Shown one piece after another: positions 12,461 through 24,215 of a DNA stretch of 64,000 nt (position 1 is its first letter; each line of letters begins with the position of its first letter). Source of the DNA: Hybos culiciformis (Eukaryota > Arthropoda > Insecta > Diptera > Hybotidae); assembly GCA_964007475.1 (NCBI GenBank), contig OZ023273.1:67598445-67662444 (forward strand), in the 5' to 3' direction. Under the pieces are notes generated by a model. It saw only the letters and a program-made list of their open reading frames with translations. It searched no databases and was not told the origin of the DNA. Position numbers and translations under genes: made by a program.

Positions 12461-15223
12461 TAACAGCTTTGTCTGCTGTAGCATAATAACTATATTGTTG
12501 TAAAAAAAAAAAAAATTGCGACTTATTTTCTCTTATTATAATATTTATTGTATTAAATAAGAAATTAACCGATAAGTTTATCATGCTTATTTGATTCAAA
12601 TAATAAGTTTTTTTTTTTTTTTTGTTATGTAGGATTTTTTAGAAATTTTATATGGCCCTGTTAGTTATAATAGATCTCTATGTTGTATGTGTATCTATAA
12701 TAGCTCATCAACAGAGAATGCAGTTCAATGAAATTTTAAACTTATTGTAATATTTCATATAGAAACTATTTTAATAGATAATAATTATTAACTCTATTGT
12801 TATATATTAATGAAAAGTGGGAGAAAAATATCGTATTAAATTAGAGGAAAAAAAATTAGAAATTTGCAGGTTCATGAAATATCTTAAAAATATAATAAAG
12901 TTAAAACATATTTATGTATCGTATTATACATACTTATAATATACTTCCTATTTTCGCTACAAGTGTAGTACATCTTTAAACAGAGCATATATATAATTTA
13001 TAATTAAAAAATTAATTTTTAGAAAATATATTAAATGAACATTTTTTTTTAAAGGAAAACATTTTTTTTTATTATTATTTATGTTTTTTAACATGCACCT
13101 AATAAATATGCTCTATTAATGGAAAAAAAAGGTTTATATACGAAAAAAAATAATTATTCAAACATAACAGTTCTCAATAATTTACGTTAAAGTGTAATTT
13201 TCAACGATCTTTTTATGTAAATCTTAATAGTTGTCTTGTTGTTTGTTAAAACATTATAACATAATTACAGCATATTATTTAACCGTGTACAAGATATTAA
13301 TAAAAAAAAAATTGTATTTGAAATAAGATGCAATATACATGTTATTAATTATTAATATTGTAGAAATATTTAAAATAAAACATATTTTATTAATTTGATT
13401 GAAGTTGGGTGGATTTTAGTCGCAGTTTTGCAAGTCTTGAAATTTTTTTTTTAAGAAGAGTTTATTGCTCATAATGTTTATTAATATTAATATTTTTGCG
13501 AAATTTTTTTTTGTATCTTAATTGATAGGAATTCGTTAAAAGATAAAATTTTAATTATGTACATATAAATATAAAATAAATACATATGAATCGTAAATCA
13601 AAGAATTGTCTTTGAAATTACTTCAACTTAGTTAGTTCGTTGTTAGTATATAATTTTGTAATAGGCACAGGTTTTATTTTCTATCGCAGGGACCTTATAA
13701 ACAAACAATTACATATACTTTAAGGACCCAGGAAACTTGAAACAAATCTGCTTTTATACCGAAATAACTATTTTTTTTTCTTCTATTCTACACTTATGTA
13801 TTTATCATAATTTTTTTTTTTGATATTCTTAGTAAATGAAAAAAGTAAATAAAATTTTTTGTCAAATATTTTTGTTATCAGCTGCAATCACAATGATAGT
13901 TTTTAGTTTAAATAAAATTAATTTCTATGCACAAAAATTTATGTATATATATATTCATTATTATGTTATTATTTAAACGGACAATATTGTTTATATTAAC
14001 TGCTAAAATTTTATTTAATATAATAAATTTAATAAATTTTGAAGAATTATAATATAATGCAATTTTTCAAATCAATTGCGCAAAAGAACTAGAACATATT
14101 TAGAAAAAAAACAATTTTTCTAATCAATTTATTTTTAGTTTTAATCGATTAAAAACTAAGTAACTAATAGTAAAGTTAGAGTATATTTTCATTAAGATTT
14201 AAAAACAAAAAAAAAAAAACAAATTTAATATTTAAGATTAAAAATAACATATTTATGATGATTACATAGAATTGACTATGTAGATTCAGGTCAAACAATT
14301 TAATTATACTTTTCAATAGCAATTAGTTTTTTTTTTTTTTTTTATTTATTTAGTTCTGAGTAATTTTTACTTTATCTTCTTCGAATTTAATAAAAAGTAT
14401 TGCTAAAATAAACAAATGATAAATCTTTATAGGATTGCTATATTTTATCAAAATGAATTTAATATTTATTCAGTTATTAAATGATAAGCATAAGCTATTT
14501 TATTCGAAAATAAAATTTAAGTGAAAGTTTTTAAGCAAATATTAAGCATCTAAGTATATTTCTATTCAGAAATATCTTACAGATACTTTATAAAATCCCT
14601 AAGTTTATTCAATGACATAAGATTTGTTTTTGTTTTTCTTTTTTTTTTCTCATACATTAAAATCAACTAGTGGCGCAAATTATTATTACTTTTTTTTAAT
14701 TTCAAATGAAAAGGAAAATTATTAATGAACATGATCGATGGCCAACTACTTAGCTTCGCAATAATTTGATAAAGACATTGCAAATATGTATTTGTTTAGT
14801 TGAAATAAGAATAATAATAAATAAAATATATAAATATATGTATATATAATTATTTACTTGACATAGTAATGTTAATTGTTAGCGTAATAATCTCAAGTTT
14901 TTCCTATATGTATAATGAACTGCAATATTAATGATTTTAAAATGCTTAATTTATCAAAGTGTCAAATGGAAATTTTTGTTTTTTTTTACATAATTTTTCT
15001 AATAAAAGCAAACAAAAAAAAAATTTAATAATCTAATGATTTCGTATTTTATTTTATTTTTAAGTGTCCATCAAACTTTTTTGCCATAAATCGCCGTTTG
15101 CTCAACTCTTTTAATATATAAATAAAAAAATTCGTATCTATAGTTTAATTTTAGATTTATTTAACTAAATAATAATTAACAAAATCCATCTTTTTTTTTT
15201 TTTACTTTTTCAAAGTTAAAAAA

Positions 15224-15260
15224 AGCCAGACATCCATTTTATGGTTTATTTTGTCTGTAC
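15224..15260. repeat. Short dispersed repeat, copy 1
   Basis: CAGACATCCATTTTATGG followed by TTTATTTTGTCTG can form a small hairpin (CAGAC/GTCTG outer, CCAT/ATGG inner). A related copy lies about 400 bp away at 15625-15660. The function is unknown. Confidence 0.4.
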
Positions 15261-15624
15261 GTAATAAATTAACCTTGCTATACTTATTCTAGGCAGCTTG
15301 TATTTACGCCCCATCTTAAAATGATGGACATGTTACATGTTATAAATTCTTGCATTATATAATATATAGGTACATTAAACTACATATATTGATTATGAAG
15401 TTAGTTAGTTACGATTGACAATAATAAAATTTTCTTGCGACAACCACTATATATCTTTATCATAATAAAAAAAAAATCCTAAAATTATTTGAATTACGTT
15501 TTATGGAAATGATATATATAGAATTAATATTGTACTGAAATATATGTAATATATTGTATTGGTATGAATGTATATATTTTTTTTTTTGTTTGAAAGGCTT
15601 CTTTGCAGTAAATTAGTCGAAGGG

Positions 15625-15660
15625 GTTAAAAAGAGCAGACATCCATTATGTTTCGTCTGT
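15625..15660. repeat. Short dispersed repeat, copy 2
   Basis: GTTAAAAAGAGCAGACATCC then ATTATGTTTCGTCTGT repeats the core of the 15224 copy, in the same orientation, with a similar CAGAC...GTCTG inverted pair. It may be a pair of ends of an unrecognised element or a simple duplication. Confidence 0.4.
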
Positions 15661-16815
15661 TTTTTTCACCTCAAATCTATATTCTTATGATTTAAGCTTA
15701 TTTGTTTTTTTTTTATTAAATACTTAAAAAAAATTAATAATAAACAAGTATTATGTTTAACTTGCTTTGAAAAACAATAACAAAACTTTTTCAGATATAA
15801 GTAAAGTATAGGTTTTATTTTGGGTCGTTCTAGGGTAATTGTATTTTTGTTTTTTAACTTTATCTTTTAACTTTTTAGATTTTATGTTTGTTTAAAACAA
15901 AAATATGATTTAAATTATTGTTATGTTTGAAAAAAATATTTTAAATTCATAAAAGAGTGTAGCTAAATATTAAAAAAATTTAACATAATTTTTATAATAC
16001 GACTAACGCTGTTTGCTTAGAAATATCTATATGTACCATATTAATGTTAGCATAAGATAATTTTTGACATTATAAATTAAAGCTTATTATTTAGAGGGGG
16101 AACGACAATTAATTATTCACTTTTTTTTTTTATAATAAATCTATGAACTTAAACGTTTAACGATACATTTATCAATATTTACTATATACTTATTTTTAAC
16201 AACTATGTATTTACATAAGTTATGTTAATAGCTAAATACTTTATGCAAAAAAAAAAAAAAAACATTTTAAAATTAAAAAAATAATCGCATTAATTCAAAA
16301 AAAATAAAATAAAAATCTAAATGGCAACCGTATTTAATATAAACACTAAAAATTTATATAATATTATATGTACATACGATATAATGAACTGCTCAGTAAG
16401 ATTTTGTACCTACTTATTTTAAAAAAGAAAATATTCAAAGTTGATTTTTAAATCGGCTAAAAATTGTTCATTCGAAATTATATACATATATATGACAAAA
16501 TATTTTACTTTTAATGTTAAACTTTGGGTGTAAAACAGTTTAAACCTAGAGAATTTCTTAAAGCCATATAAATATGTTTTGACAAATAATAAGCCGAATG
16601 CATATACATAGTTTTTTTTTATAATGAAAATTTGTGTCACACTAGAATTTAAAAGTAAATTGTAATGCTTCTTTTTATATAAATGCAAACATACATATAT
16701 ACGAATATTTATTACGTGGAAGTCCAAAAAATATACTTTTGGTAAAAAAAATCCATAATTGGATTTTCGAGATTTGTTTTGCATTTAAAAAGTATATATG
16801 TGTTGTAGATTAATA

Positions 16816-17618
16816 TAGGGTTGCCAGAAGTCCCGGTTTTCCGGGATTGTCCCGGTTTTCATTTCGTTTCGTGACGTCCCGAAAAAGGTTCTCGGGACGC
16901 TCAATTGTCCCGGTTTAACATTTTTGACCAAAAAAAAATTAATAAATTTATAAAAAATGTGCCAATTTGTTCAGGTTATGTTACACTTTGCTTTCATTTT
17001 TCTAATTCTCGATCCTACATTACATCAATCCAGCCTATAAAGATATTGCAGGGTAGTATTTGTTTATTTATACATTTTTGTTTTTGTTTATTTAGCTGCA
17101 AGACTTGGCTGAAATTTGGCTGGTACCAATTTTTGTTAGTTAGCATCTTTTATATATAAAATTTGGTTTACTAATTTCATTTTATATATTATTAGATTTA
17201 TTTTATACCTTCAAGTTCAACATGCCAAAGAGAAAGTGCCAATTTCTAGAAAAATGTACTACAGAATTTCCTTTTATTAAAAAAGGCAAAATTGATACGG
17301 AAGCGTATTGTAGAGATTGCAATTCAAGTTTTAGTATAAGTCATGGTTTATCCGACATTAAAAATCACATTCAAAGTCAGAAACACAAATCTGCAGTTGC
17401 TTCGGCAAGTAAATGAAATGAATATTTATATTTTTTGTTCCTAATTTGAGTTATTAATTTTAAGATATTATTTAATTACGTACTTGACCTTGTTACCATT
17501 ATTACGGTCCTTTTTTTATATTTATATTAAATAAAATATTTTTTATAATAAATTTTATTAATTTTGTAAAAAAATTCTTTTTGTCCCGGTTTGTAGTGGG
17601 GAATATCTGGTAACTCTA
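16816..17618 (+). mobile_element. Non-autonomous hAT element, about 800 bp
   Basis: The left end TAGGGTTGCCAGA and the reverse complement of the right end, TAGAGTTACCAGA, form terminal inverted repeats typical of hAT elements with (C/T)AGGGTTGCCAGA ends. ATTAATA(T) is present immediately outside both ends (16809-16815/16 and 17619-17625/26), a 7-8-bp target duplication. The left subterminal region has repeated TCCCGG/CCGGGA blocks (16840-16915), and GTCCCGGTTTG recurs near the right end. These are candidate transposase-binding repeats. It encloses a small zinc-finger frame at 17222-17416. Confidence 0.85.
17222..17416 (+). CDS. Truncated hAT transposase N terminus with BED-type zinc finger
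   Basis: This 64-residue frame begins MPKRKC and contains EFPFIKKG, then C30-x2-C33 and H49-x5-H55, the spacing of a BED/C2H2-like DNA-binding finger found at the N terminus of many hAT transposases. The frame then stops after KSAVASASK. No catalytic or dimerisation domain follows within the 800-bp element, so this is a deletion derivative that kept the DNA-binding module and both ends. Start choice: it is the first ATG in the frame, with AAC just before it. It may be a relic or may still make a small protein able to bind the element ends. Expression is unknown. Confidence 0.55.
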   Translation: MPKRKCQFLEKCTTEFPFIKKGKIDTEAYCRDCNSSFSISHGLSDIKNHIQSQKHKSAVASASK

Positions 17619-18349
17619 ATTAATATCTAGTAATTATAGACTTGAAAAAAAAATTATGTATTCATGACATTATTAAGTTTTTAGAAATATAACTAAAATT
17701 ATGCAATTCACAAGTAGATATGGCTTTTAAGTATTTTACATATAATTCATAATTTTTTTTTTAAGTTGTGATGTTATGGATTTTCGTAGGTACCTCAGAA
17801 TTTCATTAATAGAATGGTATATACGTATTTTCATTAAACATATTAGGGATTTTAGAAATGAATTGACATACAATATTGCGGTAAGCGGTTGTGCTAGGTT
17901 TCATTGAGTCTTAATATGTAACTCATCAGTAGTGCTAGGATCAAAACTGAGTTTCCACTATAAACTTGCATTACATAATTATAATATTTTGATTAACTTT
18001 AGTCCTACAGAAGAATGCTCTTACTTAATTTTCGATGTTATTGAATTGTTAGTTTGATTAACATTCAAACTGAAATAACTAGTTATATTTAAGTTTGCGT
18101 TCAATTTTTGTTTTGAATGAATTGGACAAATGTTTTAAGAACCTCTAAATTTACATTCGGTATCATCAAAGAAAAGAATATGTCATTATACTTGATAAAA
18201 TTATAAGCACACAAAATTTAACATAAAATTATTGGGTTTTATGGTTTTTGCAAATAATTAATTAATTGAAAAATTATTTTTATTCAATATAATAATTGAT
18301 ATAAAAATCATTAATTTCATTTAAAAAAAAAAATTAAAAAAATAAAGGG

Positions 18350-18404
18350 TTTGGCGCCAATAATTTATCTATGAACTTTTAACAGTCTAATTTTTGGCGC
18401 CAAT
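18350..18404. repeat. Two identical TTGGCGCCAA palindromes 43 bp apart
   Basis: The 10-bp perfect palindrome TTGGCGCCAA occurs at 18351-18360 and again at 18394-18403. Each is preceded by T, giving TTTGGCGCC, which fits the E2F/DP-type site TTTSSCGC. GC-only cores of six bases are rare in this AT-rich stretch. Outer flanks (AAAGGGTTT and, inverted, AAAGAGTTTA) are also partly complementary, so it could equally be the ends of a tiny foldback element. Confidence 0.4.
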
Positions 18405-18655
18405 TTACTAAACTCTTTACGAATATCAATTAAAATTAATTAATTTACTTTATTTGTAACTAATTAGTTTAAAATGAAAGATAAAATCAATTTCCATAAA
18501 CCTTTTTATTTTAAATTTATTTTTTTTCTTCTTCTTCTTCTTATTCTTGCTGCTATATATTTTGTCAGCTTTAAACAATTTGAGGTCATTTTATGTGATT
18601 TTTTTTTTGAAAATACAAATTTCCCATAAATAACAACAAAAGAAAAGCTTGAGTT

Positions 18656-18656
<1 letters not shown>

Positions 18657-18691
<35 letters not shown>
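18657..18691. repeat. (TAA)n microsatellite
   Basis: About eleven uninterrupted TAA units are present. They produce a run of isoleucines in the opposite-strand frame, which is not a gene. Confidence 0.9.
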
Positions 18692-18693
<2 letters not shown>

Positions 18694-19442
18694 GAAAAAA
18701 ATTCAAATCCATTTAAAAATAGCTACAAAGTCTTTTTTATTTGAGAAAATAAAAAATTTTTATATAAATTAATTTTTTTTTATATAAAATAACAAAATTT
18801 TTGAACAAAATGTGCATCATGTATCTCAAGTTCTCCACCCTTTCGTGGATCATACAAAAAAAATTATTCATACCAATTTTGTTATCCTCATTCATTTTAT
18901 ATTAGGTATGTATGTAGGTACCTACAAACAAACAAACAAAAAAAAATCAAAAGATAGATTGAGGTATACTTTTAGTTGCACACTGCACATATTGGAAAAT
19001 CGTGACTTGAACAATACCGTTTATAAAAATTCGCTTTAACAAAAGAATTAATTTTTCCTTGGTTAAGTTTTTTATTAGTTTTTTTTTTTTTTTTTTGAAT
19101 TTTGTATGTGCACATTTTTGGCTAAGCGCGCACATTTTTTTTGTTTTTAAATCAAAACATATAAGGTGTTTTAACAAAAAAGATAAAAGTCCAAATTTCA
19201 TGTTTTTATGCTATTTTAAGAAAATTTTTGTTTTGAAAAGTCTTAAATAGAAACATTCGAGTAATTCTGTTAAAAAAATTAACTTTGCCCACGTATAGGT
19301 AATATCAAATTCGAAAATATTTGGTCCAAGTGGGTATATATAAGTATACAAGAATTTCGAATATCGATAATAATACTTATTTTATAGAAAAATATTATTA
19401 TTTTAGAACAAAACTGTACAAAGATGACCGTTCTCACTCTAT

Positions 19443-19564
19443 TACCTAGTTTACATGATATAGTTGAAACAGAGTTGAGTATTCGTCTAGTTGAAATATT
19501 TCATATTAAAAATCAACTCAACGAAAACTCAATTCTGTTTCAACCCTATCATGTAAACTAGGTA
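19443..19564. mobile_element. 122-bp foldback element / near-perfect hairpin
   Basis: Arms of about 50 bases pair across a short AT-rich loop. The left arm begins TACCTAGTTTACATGATA at 19443 and the right arm ends with its complement at 19564. GTTGAAACAGA is shared further in. There are only a handful of mismatches, some of them G:U compatible. If TA is the target duplication, the ends are CCTAG...CTAGG. This suggests a very small Tc1/mariner-type MITE. A precursor-miRNA-like transcript is an alternative that the sequence alone cannot settle. Confidence 0.7.
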
Positions 19565-19637
19565 TATTTTGAGTTCCAAAATATGGTCGTTTACATATTA
19601 TACATATTTACATAAGCATGGATTAAGAACACTTATT

Positions 19638-19687
19638 ATTTTATTCTTAATTTTATTCTTAATTTTATTCTTAATTTATTCTTATTT
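19638..19687. repeat. 13-bp tandem repeat (TTTTATTCTTAAT)n
   Basis: Roughly four tandem copies of a 13-base unit are present, the last shortened by one base. It is simple-sequence expansion. Confidence 0.8.
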
Positions 19688-21529
19688 AATGCTTGAAGAT
19701 ATACCATACACTATACACACTGTATAATATTAAATTTGGTGATCAAAAGCCATTTACAAAATGTGACATTTTAAATATGGAATTGCAATTTTGACTTTGA
19801 TGTATTTGACAGCCTTTTAATTCAAATTCTATGGTACTAACAGTCTCGTAAAATAGCACTAATAATCCTCAGTTATCAAATATTTATTACATACATGTAT
19901 TTTATTTACCGGCAAAAAGGTTCAATTTGTGATTTTTATAGAAGTTGTGGTTGGATATATTTCACATTTCAATATTCGTCGCTAAAGGGTATTCGTCGCT
20001 GAAGAGTATTCATAAATAAAATCACGTAGATTTTTATAACGCAGACGATTTTAACCAATTTATTTAAGATTTTTTGATGGTGGAAAGCGTAGGAATATGT
20101 TTCCAAAAAGCAAAACTGTTCTATGAAGACAATTGTGCGCTTTTAATCATTAATTAGGATTATATATAAGTGTTTTTTTTTCCCTAATATTTTTATTCCC
20201 TTAAATCTAAATATTCTACAAATACTTTTTAATGCCTTTTTTGGCTTATTAATTGCGTGTTTCAAAATAAAACCAATCACGCAAAATTTCATTGTAAATA
20301 TCTTCTAGACAGAATGTCCGTTGTAAAATTTTTTTTTTTTTTTTGTAGAAAATATATTTTTCTTACGTTTAATCTTTTCTTTTTGTATTTAATTTTATTA
20401 GTTACTTCCTATTAAAGTTATTATCAATAGATTTTATAAAGATTATCCCATAGAAACAGACCAAGGAAAAAGAAAACATCTTCACGAAAAAAAAAGGCAA
20501 AAAAGGCAAGTTTGAAAGAGATTTTTTTTTTTTCAAAGTTCTTGAAAATGAAAAAAATTAAAAAAAAAAAAAATCTTTCAATAAATTTCTTTTGGAACAA
20601 CTTTTTTTTTTTATTATTCTTGCGCGCTGATTCATAATATCGGATAAAAACTCTTTTTTAACTTTTAAATGCATTCTAAATAAATAAGAATATGTATATA
20701 TGTATATATAAAATGCAATCAATAATTATGATTAAAAAAGATTTATTTTTGATTATTAAACTTTTTTTATTTTTCCAATTTTTTATTTTTTGTATGGAAT
20801 ATCCAATCCACATATTAACTTTATGTTGTGAGCATAAAAAAAAAAAGTGTTAAAATATGATTAAATGAATGATGATGGGAAAATTTTATATTTTCGATTA
20901 CAAAAAAAAAACTGAACATAATGTAGCTATTTTCTGTCTTTATGTTACAGAGTTATGTAATAATCATAAGAAATTGTTAAAGGAGCGACTCTCATAATAA
21001 TTATAATTATTGTTGTTAAATTGTAAAACATTTGGAGTTATTTTTATTAAATTTTGTGCAGTTATTTTTAAATCCTTTAGCATGAGAAAAAGGGTTAGAT
21101 AACTGTTTAAATGAACCACCGCAGTATGATTTCCGGATTTAAAGAAGGCTAGGACTGAATTTATAGGCTTACGAAATTAAAAATATTTTTTTTAATATGG
21201 TATTAGGACTAGTTAGTACCAGTCTATTCGGATCGCAAAAAATATCATTCTAATAGCATTTAATTTTCTATAATCTAACCTAAGCAGACTAGCTAAACTA
21301 TTCATTATATTACCAGGATGAGTCAATAATCTTAAGTAAAATAATACTCTAAATTAAGAAATTAACCGATTTTCATAAATTTCATTGCCATAATTGTTTT
21401 GAGGTTGCACTAATATCTTATACTTACATAATTATCTTTATATAAAATAGAGTTAAATGATATCGTCTATATTGGGAGTTTAAGGTGAACACTACTAAAA
21501 ATATTTACTTTACAGTAATCCTCACATAG

Positions 21530-21720
21530 AACACCGTAGATTAGTTCTGCGTTATAGACCCCGTATTACGCAAAATTGATCAAGAACCTTACAAATCATT
21601 ATAAATATCAAAGTACAGAAATATAAAGTGGGAAATCTCCGCGTGGGGCAAACACATGTTATACGAGAGATGAAATCACGTAATATGAAAACACGTTATA
21701 GGGGGGATGACGTTGTGTCC
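21530..21720. repeat. Possible old interspersed repeat remnant
   Basis: A cluster of related phrases (TTCTGCGTTATAGACCCCG, GTATTACGCAAAA, CATGTTATACGAGAGATGAA, AACACGTTATAGGGGGG) with CGTTATA-like repeats is CpG-richer than its surroundings. No ends, frame or duplication can be defined. Confidence 0.3.
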
Positions 21721-23789
21721 ATTATTTTCGCATCATTATTAGAACTTTCCGTGATAGCAAAAAATCCATAGTTGTAACTTTTTTTTATGATTTTATTATT
21801 TATATATCCAGACATAATTTTTATCATATTCACAATAAATTAATTAAGAAATTTTTGTTAAAATTAAAAAATTAAATATCTCTTATAATTTTCTTCATAA
21901 ATCCTTTCAAAAACAAAAATTATGTTTGTTCATCATATTTCCAGGTATTCAATTAATTTATTGCTCTTATTTTAATAAACTTTGCATTTCTTCTTATCCT
22001 AAAAACCTCAATCGTTTTAAAATAAATAAATTAAAAAAAATAAATAAATATAATAACACAAACCTACTGCATTTCATTTGAAATATTATAAATTTCAAGA
22101 AAATTAAAAACAGAAAAAAGAAGTTGTTTATTACGCGAACATTAAAAAAGAAATCGAAATTATTATTATTTTTTTTTGCCTTGTTGCTTCAGATTTACGT
22201 GTAAGGCGGACCTGATGAAAGTTCTTTTCTGATCATATGTTTTGGATAAGAACGAAGATTTTTTACTTTTTACTTTTTTTTCTAAATAATATAAAGTCAT
22301 TGCTGGTGGCATTAATTTATTTTCTTGTATTTTAAAAAAAAAAAATTTCCAGAAAAAAAAAAATTATAATATTTCATGTGAAACTAAAACAAAAATTATT
22401 TAATAGGTGTAATAATATTATTCTTATAAGTTATTTTTTATATTACATATTTTTATTTTATTTAAGAATAAAAAAAAATTACATCTTTAGATTAAGACTA
22501 TAAACATAATATACGTATCATATTTGTAATGTTGAAATTATATTTACATGTAGGTTTAGTTTTTTTTTTCAGATGTTACTAAAATATAATTTTACAAAAA
22601 AAAATTTTCTTAAGAAATATATTATTGGCCACCAAAGATGGGTTAAAGAAATATTTCCAAGTAAACACCGAAAATAAATTAAAGAAAAAATCCAAAGTTA
22701 TGAGTTAAACTACGTATGTACTATCAAATAATACTATCGCTGTATCCAAAACTAAAATAGCCGGCGCGAGGATACTCCAAATGTGTTAATAATGAGTCAT
22801 TATAATTAGAATAAATTTTTCTTTTAAGTAAATGAGATTTGGCTTTTTCAAGTACATAAGTAAGGTTTGGATGGTAATAACTGCGACTTAATTTGTTTCA
22901 CTTTATAAACTTAAAATATTGAAATATTATAACGCATTGAAAATCTAAATTTTTGTAACGTTTTCCTGAAAAGCTGAACATAAATCTTAACATCATGCAT
23001 TTTTCACTTTTCCGAACCACTTTTATATCTTCTTCAATTAATCTTATTAAACTATATCTAATATAAATTTAAATGTATTCTAGATATATATCTGTAATAA
23101 AAATTCTCATTTCATGGTTATTTGTGTAACTTTTATATGTATACCATAACTTTTGCAAATTTCTTGCAAGCTTCTTTATACCTGCGAATTAATTTAACAC
23201 ATATAGTGTATTTGTTATTCTCTTTTGTACAATTCTAAATATGTATTATTTTCATTGAACGTGCTTGGAAAAAAAATTATAAAACTTGACAGATGTTTAC
23301 ATAATTACATATCTATATAATTTTATTCTCTCAAAAGCATTGATTTTCTTGAAAATTAGTGCTCAGAATTTTGAATACATTTCTAGACGCTATCGACAAA
23401 TTAATCATTATTTTAGCAAAAATATATTACAACATATAGCAAATAAATTTTCTTCTTATAACATCTATCTTCGTGCCGCCAAAAAGATCATCCAGTAGCA
23501 ATTAATATGAAAAACAATATCGTTTTATAATTTATTGACTTAAAGTTCGTACGAATGAAACAAGAAGTGTGTAGAACAAAAAAAAATATATTTATTAAGG
23601 AAACATAAAAAGCTCAATAATAATTGTGATAATTTTTTAAACTAATAAAATTGGATTTTGCACCCTCGCCAAATAACTATTTAAAAAGTAATAATGTATA
23701 ATTTTTATATTTTAATAATTATTATAAATATAGCTAATTTATTAAAAATTCAACTAATGATAGATTATAAAAGCAATAATCATTTAATA

Positions 23790-24215
23790 ATGCAATGATT
23801 CCCAAACTTATTTTGTCTACGGAGCCTTAAAACCTGCCAAGAATCATTACTCTCAATGTTATTATGAACTTTTGCCAATGTTCCTTCAGCTTAGCAGGCT
23901 TCGTTGATTCGTTTGCCCTAGTTTTATTGCATAGAAAGCACAAATGTAAAGTACTATTTGTTGGTAACATGATAAAGCGAAACCACAGAAGGCCTAAAAA
24001 TTTTAAATATATATATCCGGACTGTTTTGTACCTTAAAATGGTATAAAACTTTTTAGAATCGGTTAATGCTATAGTATAAGTGCTCAAAATCTCATCAAA
24101 ACTATTTAATTTTATCTTAACAATTAAAATAAAGTTACATTTAATACTTACAGTTTATACTAAACTTTTAGCGGACTCCTTGATACTGTCCACGCACCCC
24201 TTAACAGCTCCTAAT
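23790..24215. mobile_element. hAT-like 5' end with an embedded foldback-repeat fragment
   Basis: CAATGATTCCCAAACTTATT near 23792 resembles hAT ends of the CAGTGATTCCCAAACTTTTT type. No matching right end was found, so the element is truncated or diverged. At 24016-24104 it contains a fragment of the foldback family seen at 6.4-6.8 kb (GACTGTTTTGTACC, AAAATGGTATAAAACTTTTT, AGAATCGGTTAATGC). The nesting order cannot be decided. Confidence 0.4.

Noticed and set aside
16419..16784. 121-residue minus-strand frame, the longest non-svp frame apart from the N-spanning and svp tail ones
   Set aside because: It is rich in Phe, Tyr, Lys and Ile as expected for random AT-rich DNA and matches no family I know.
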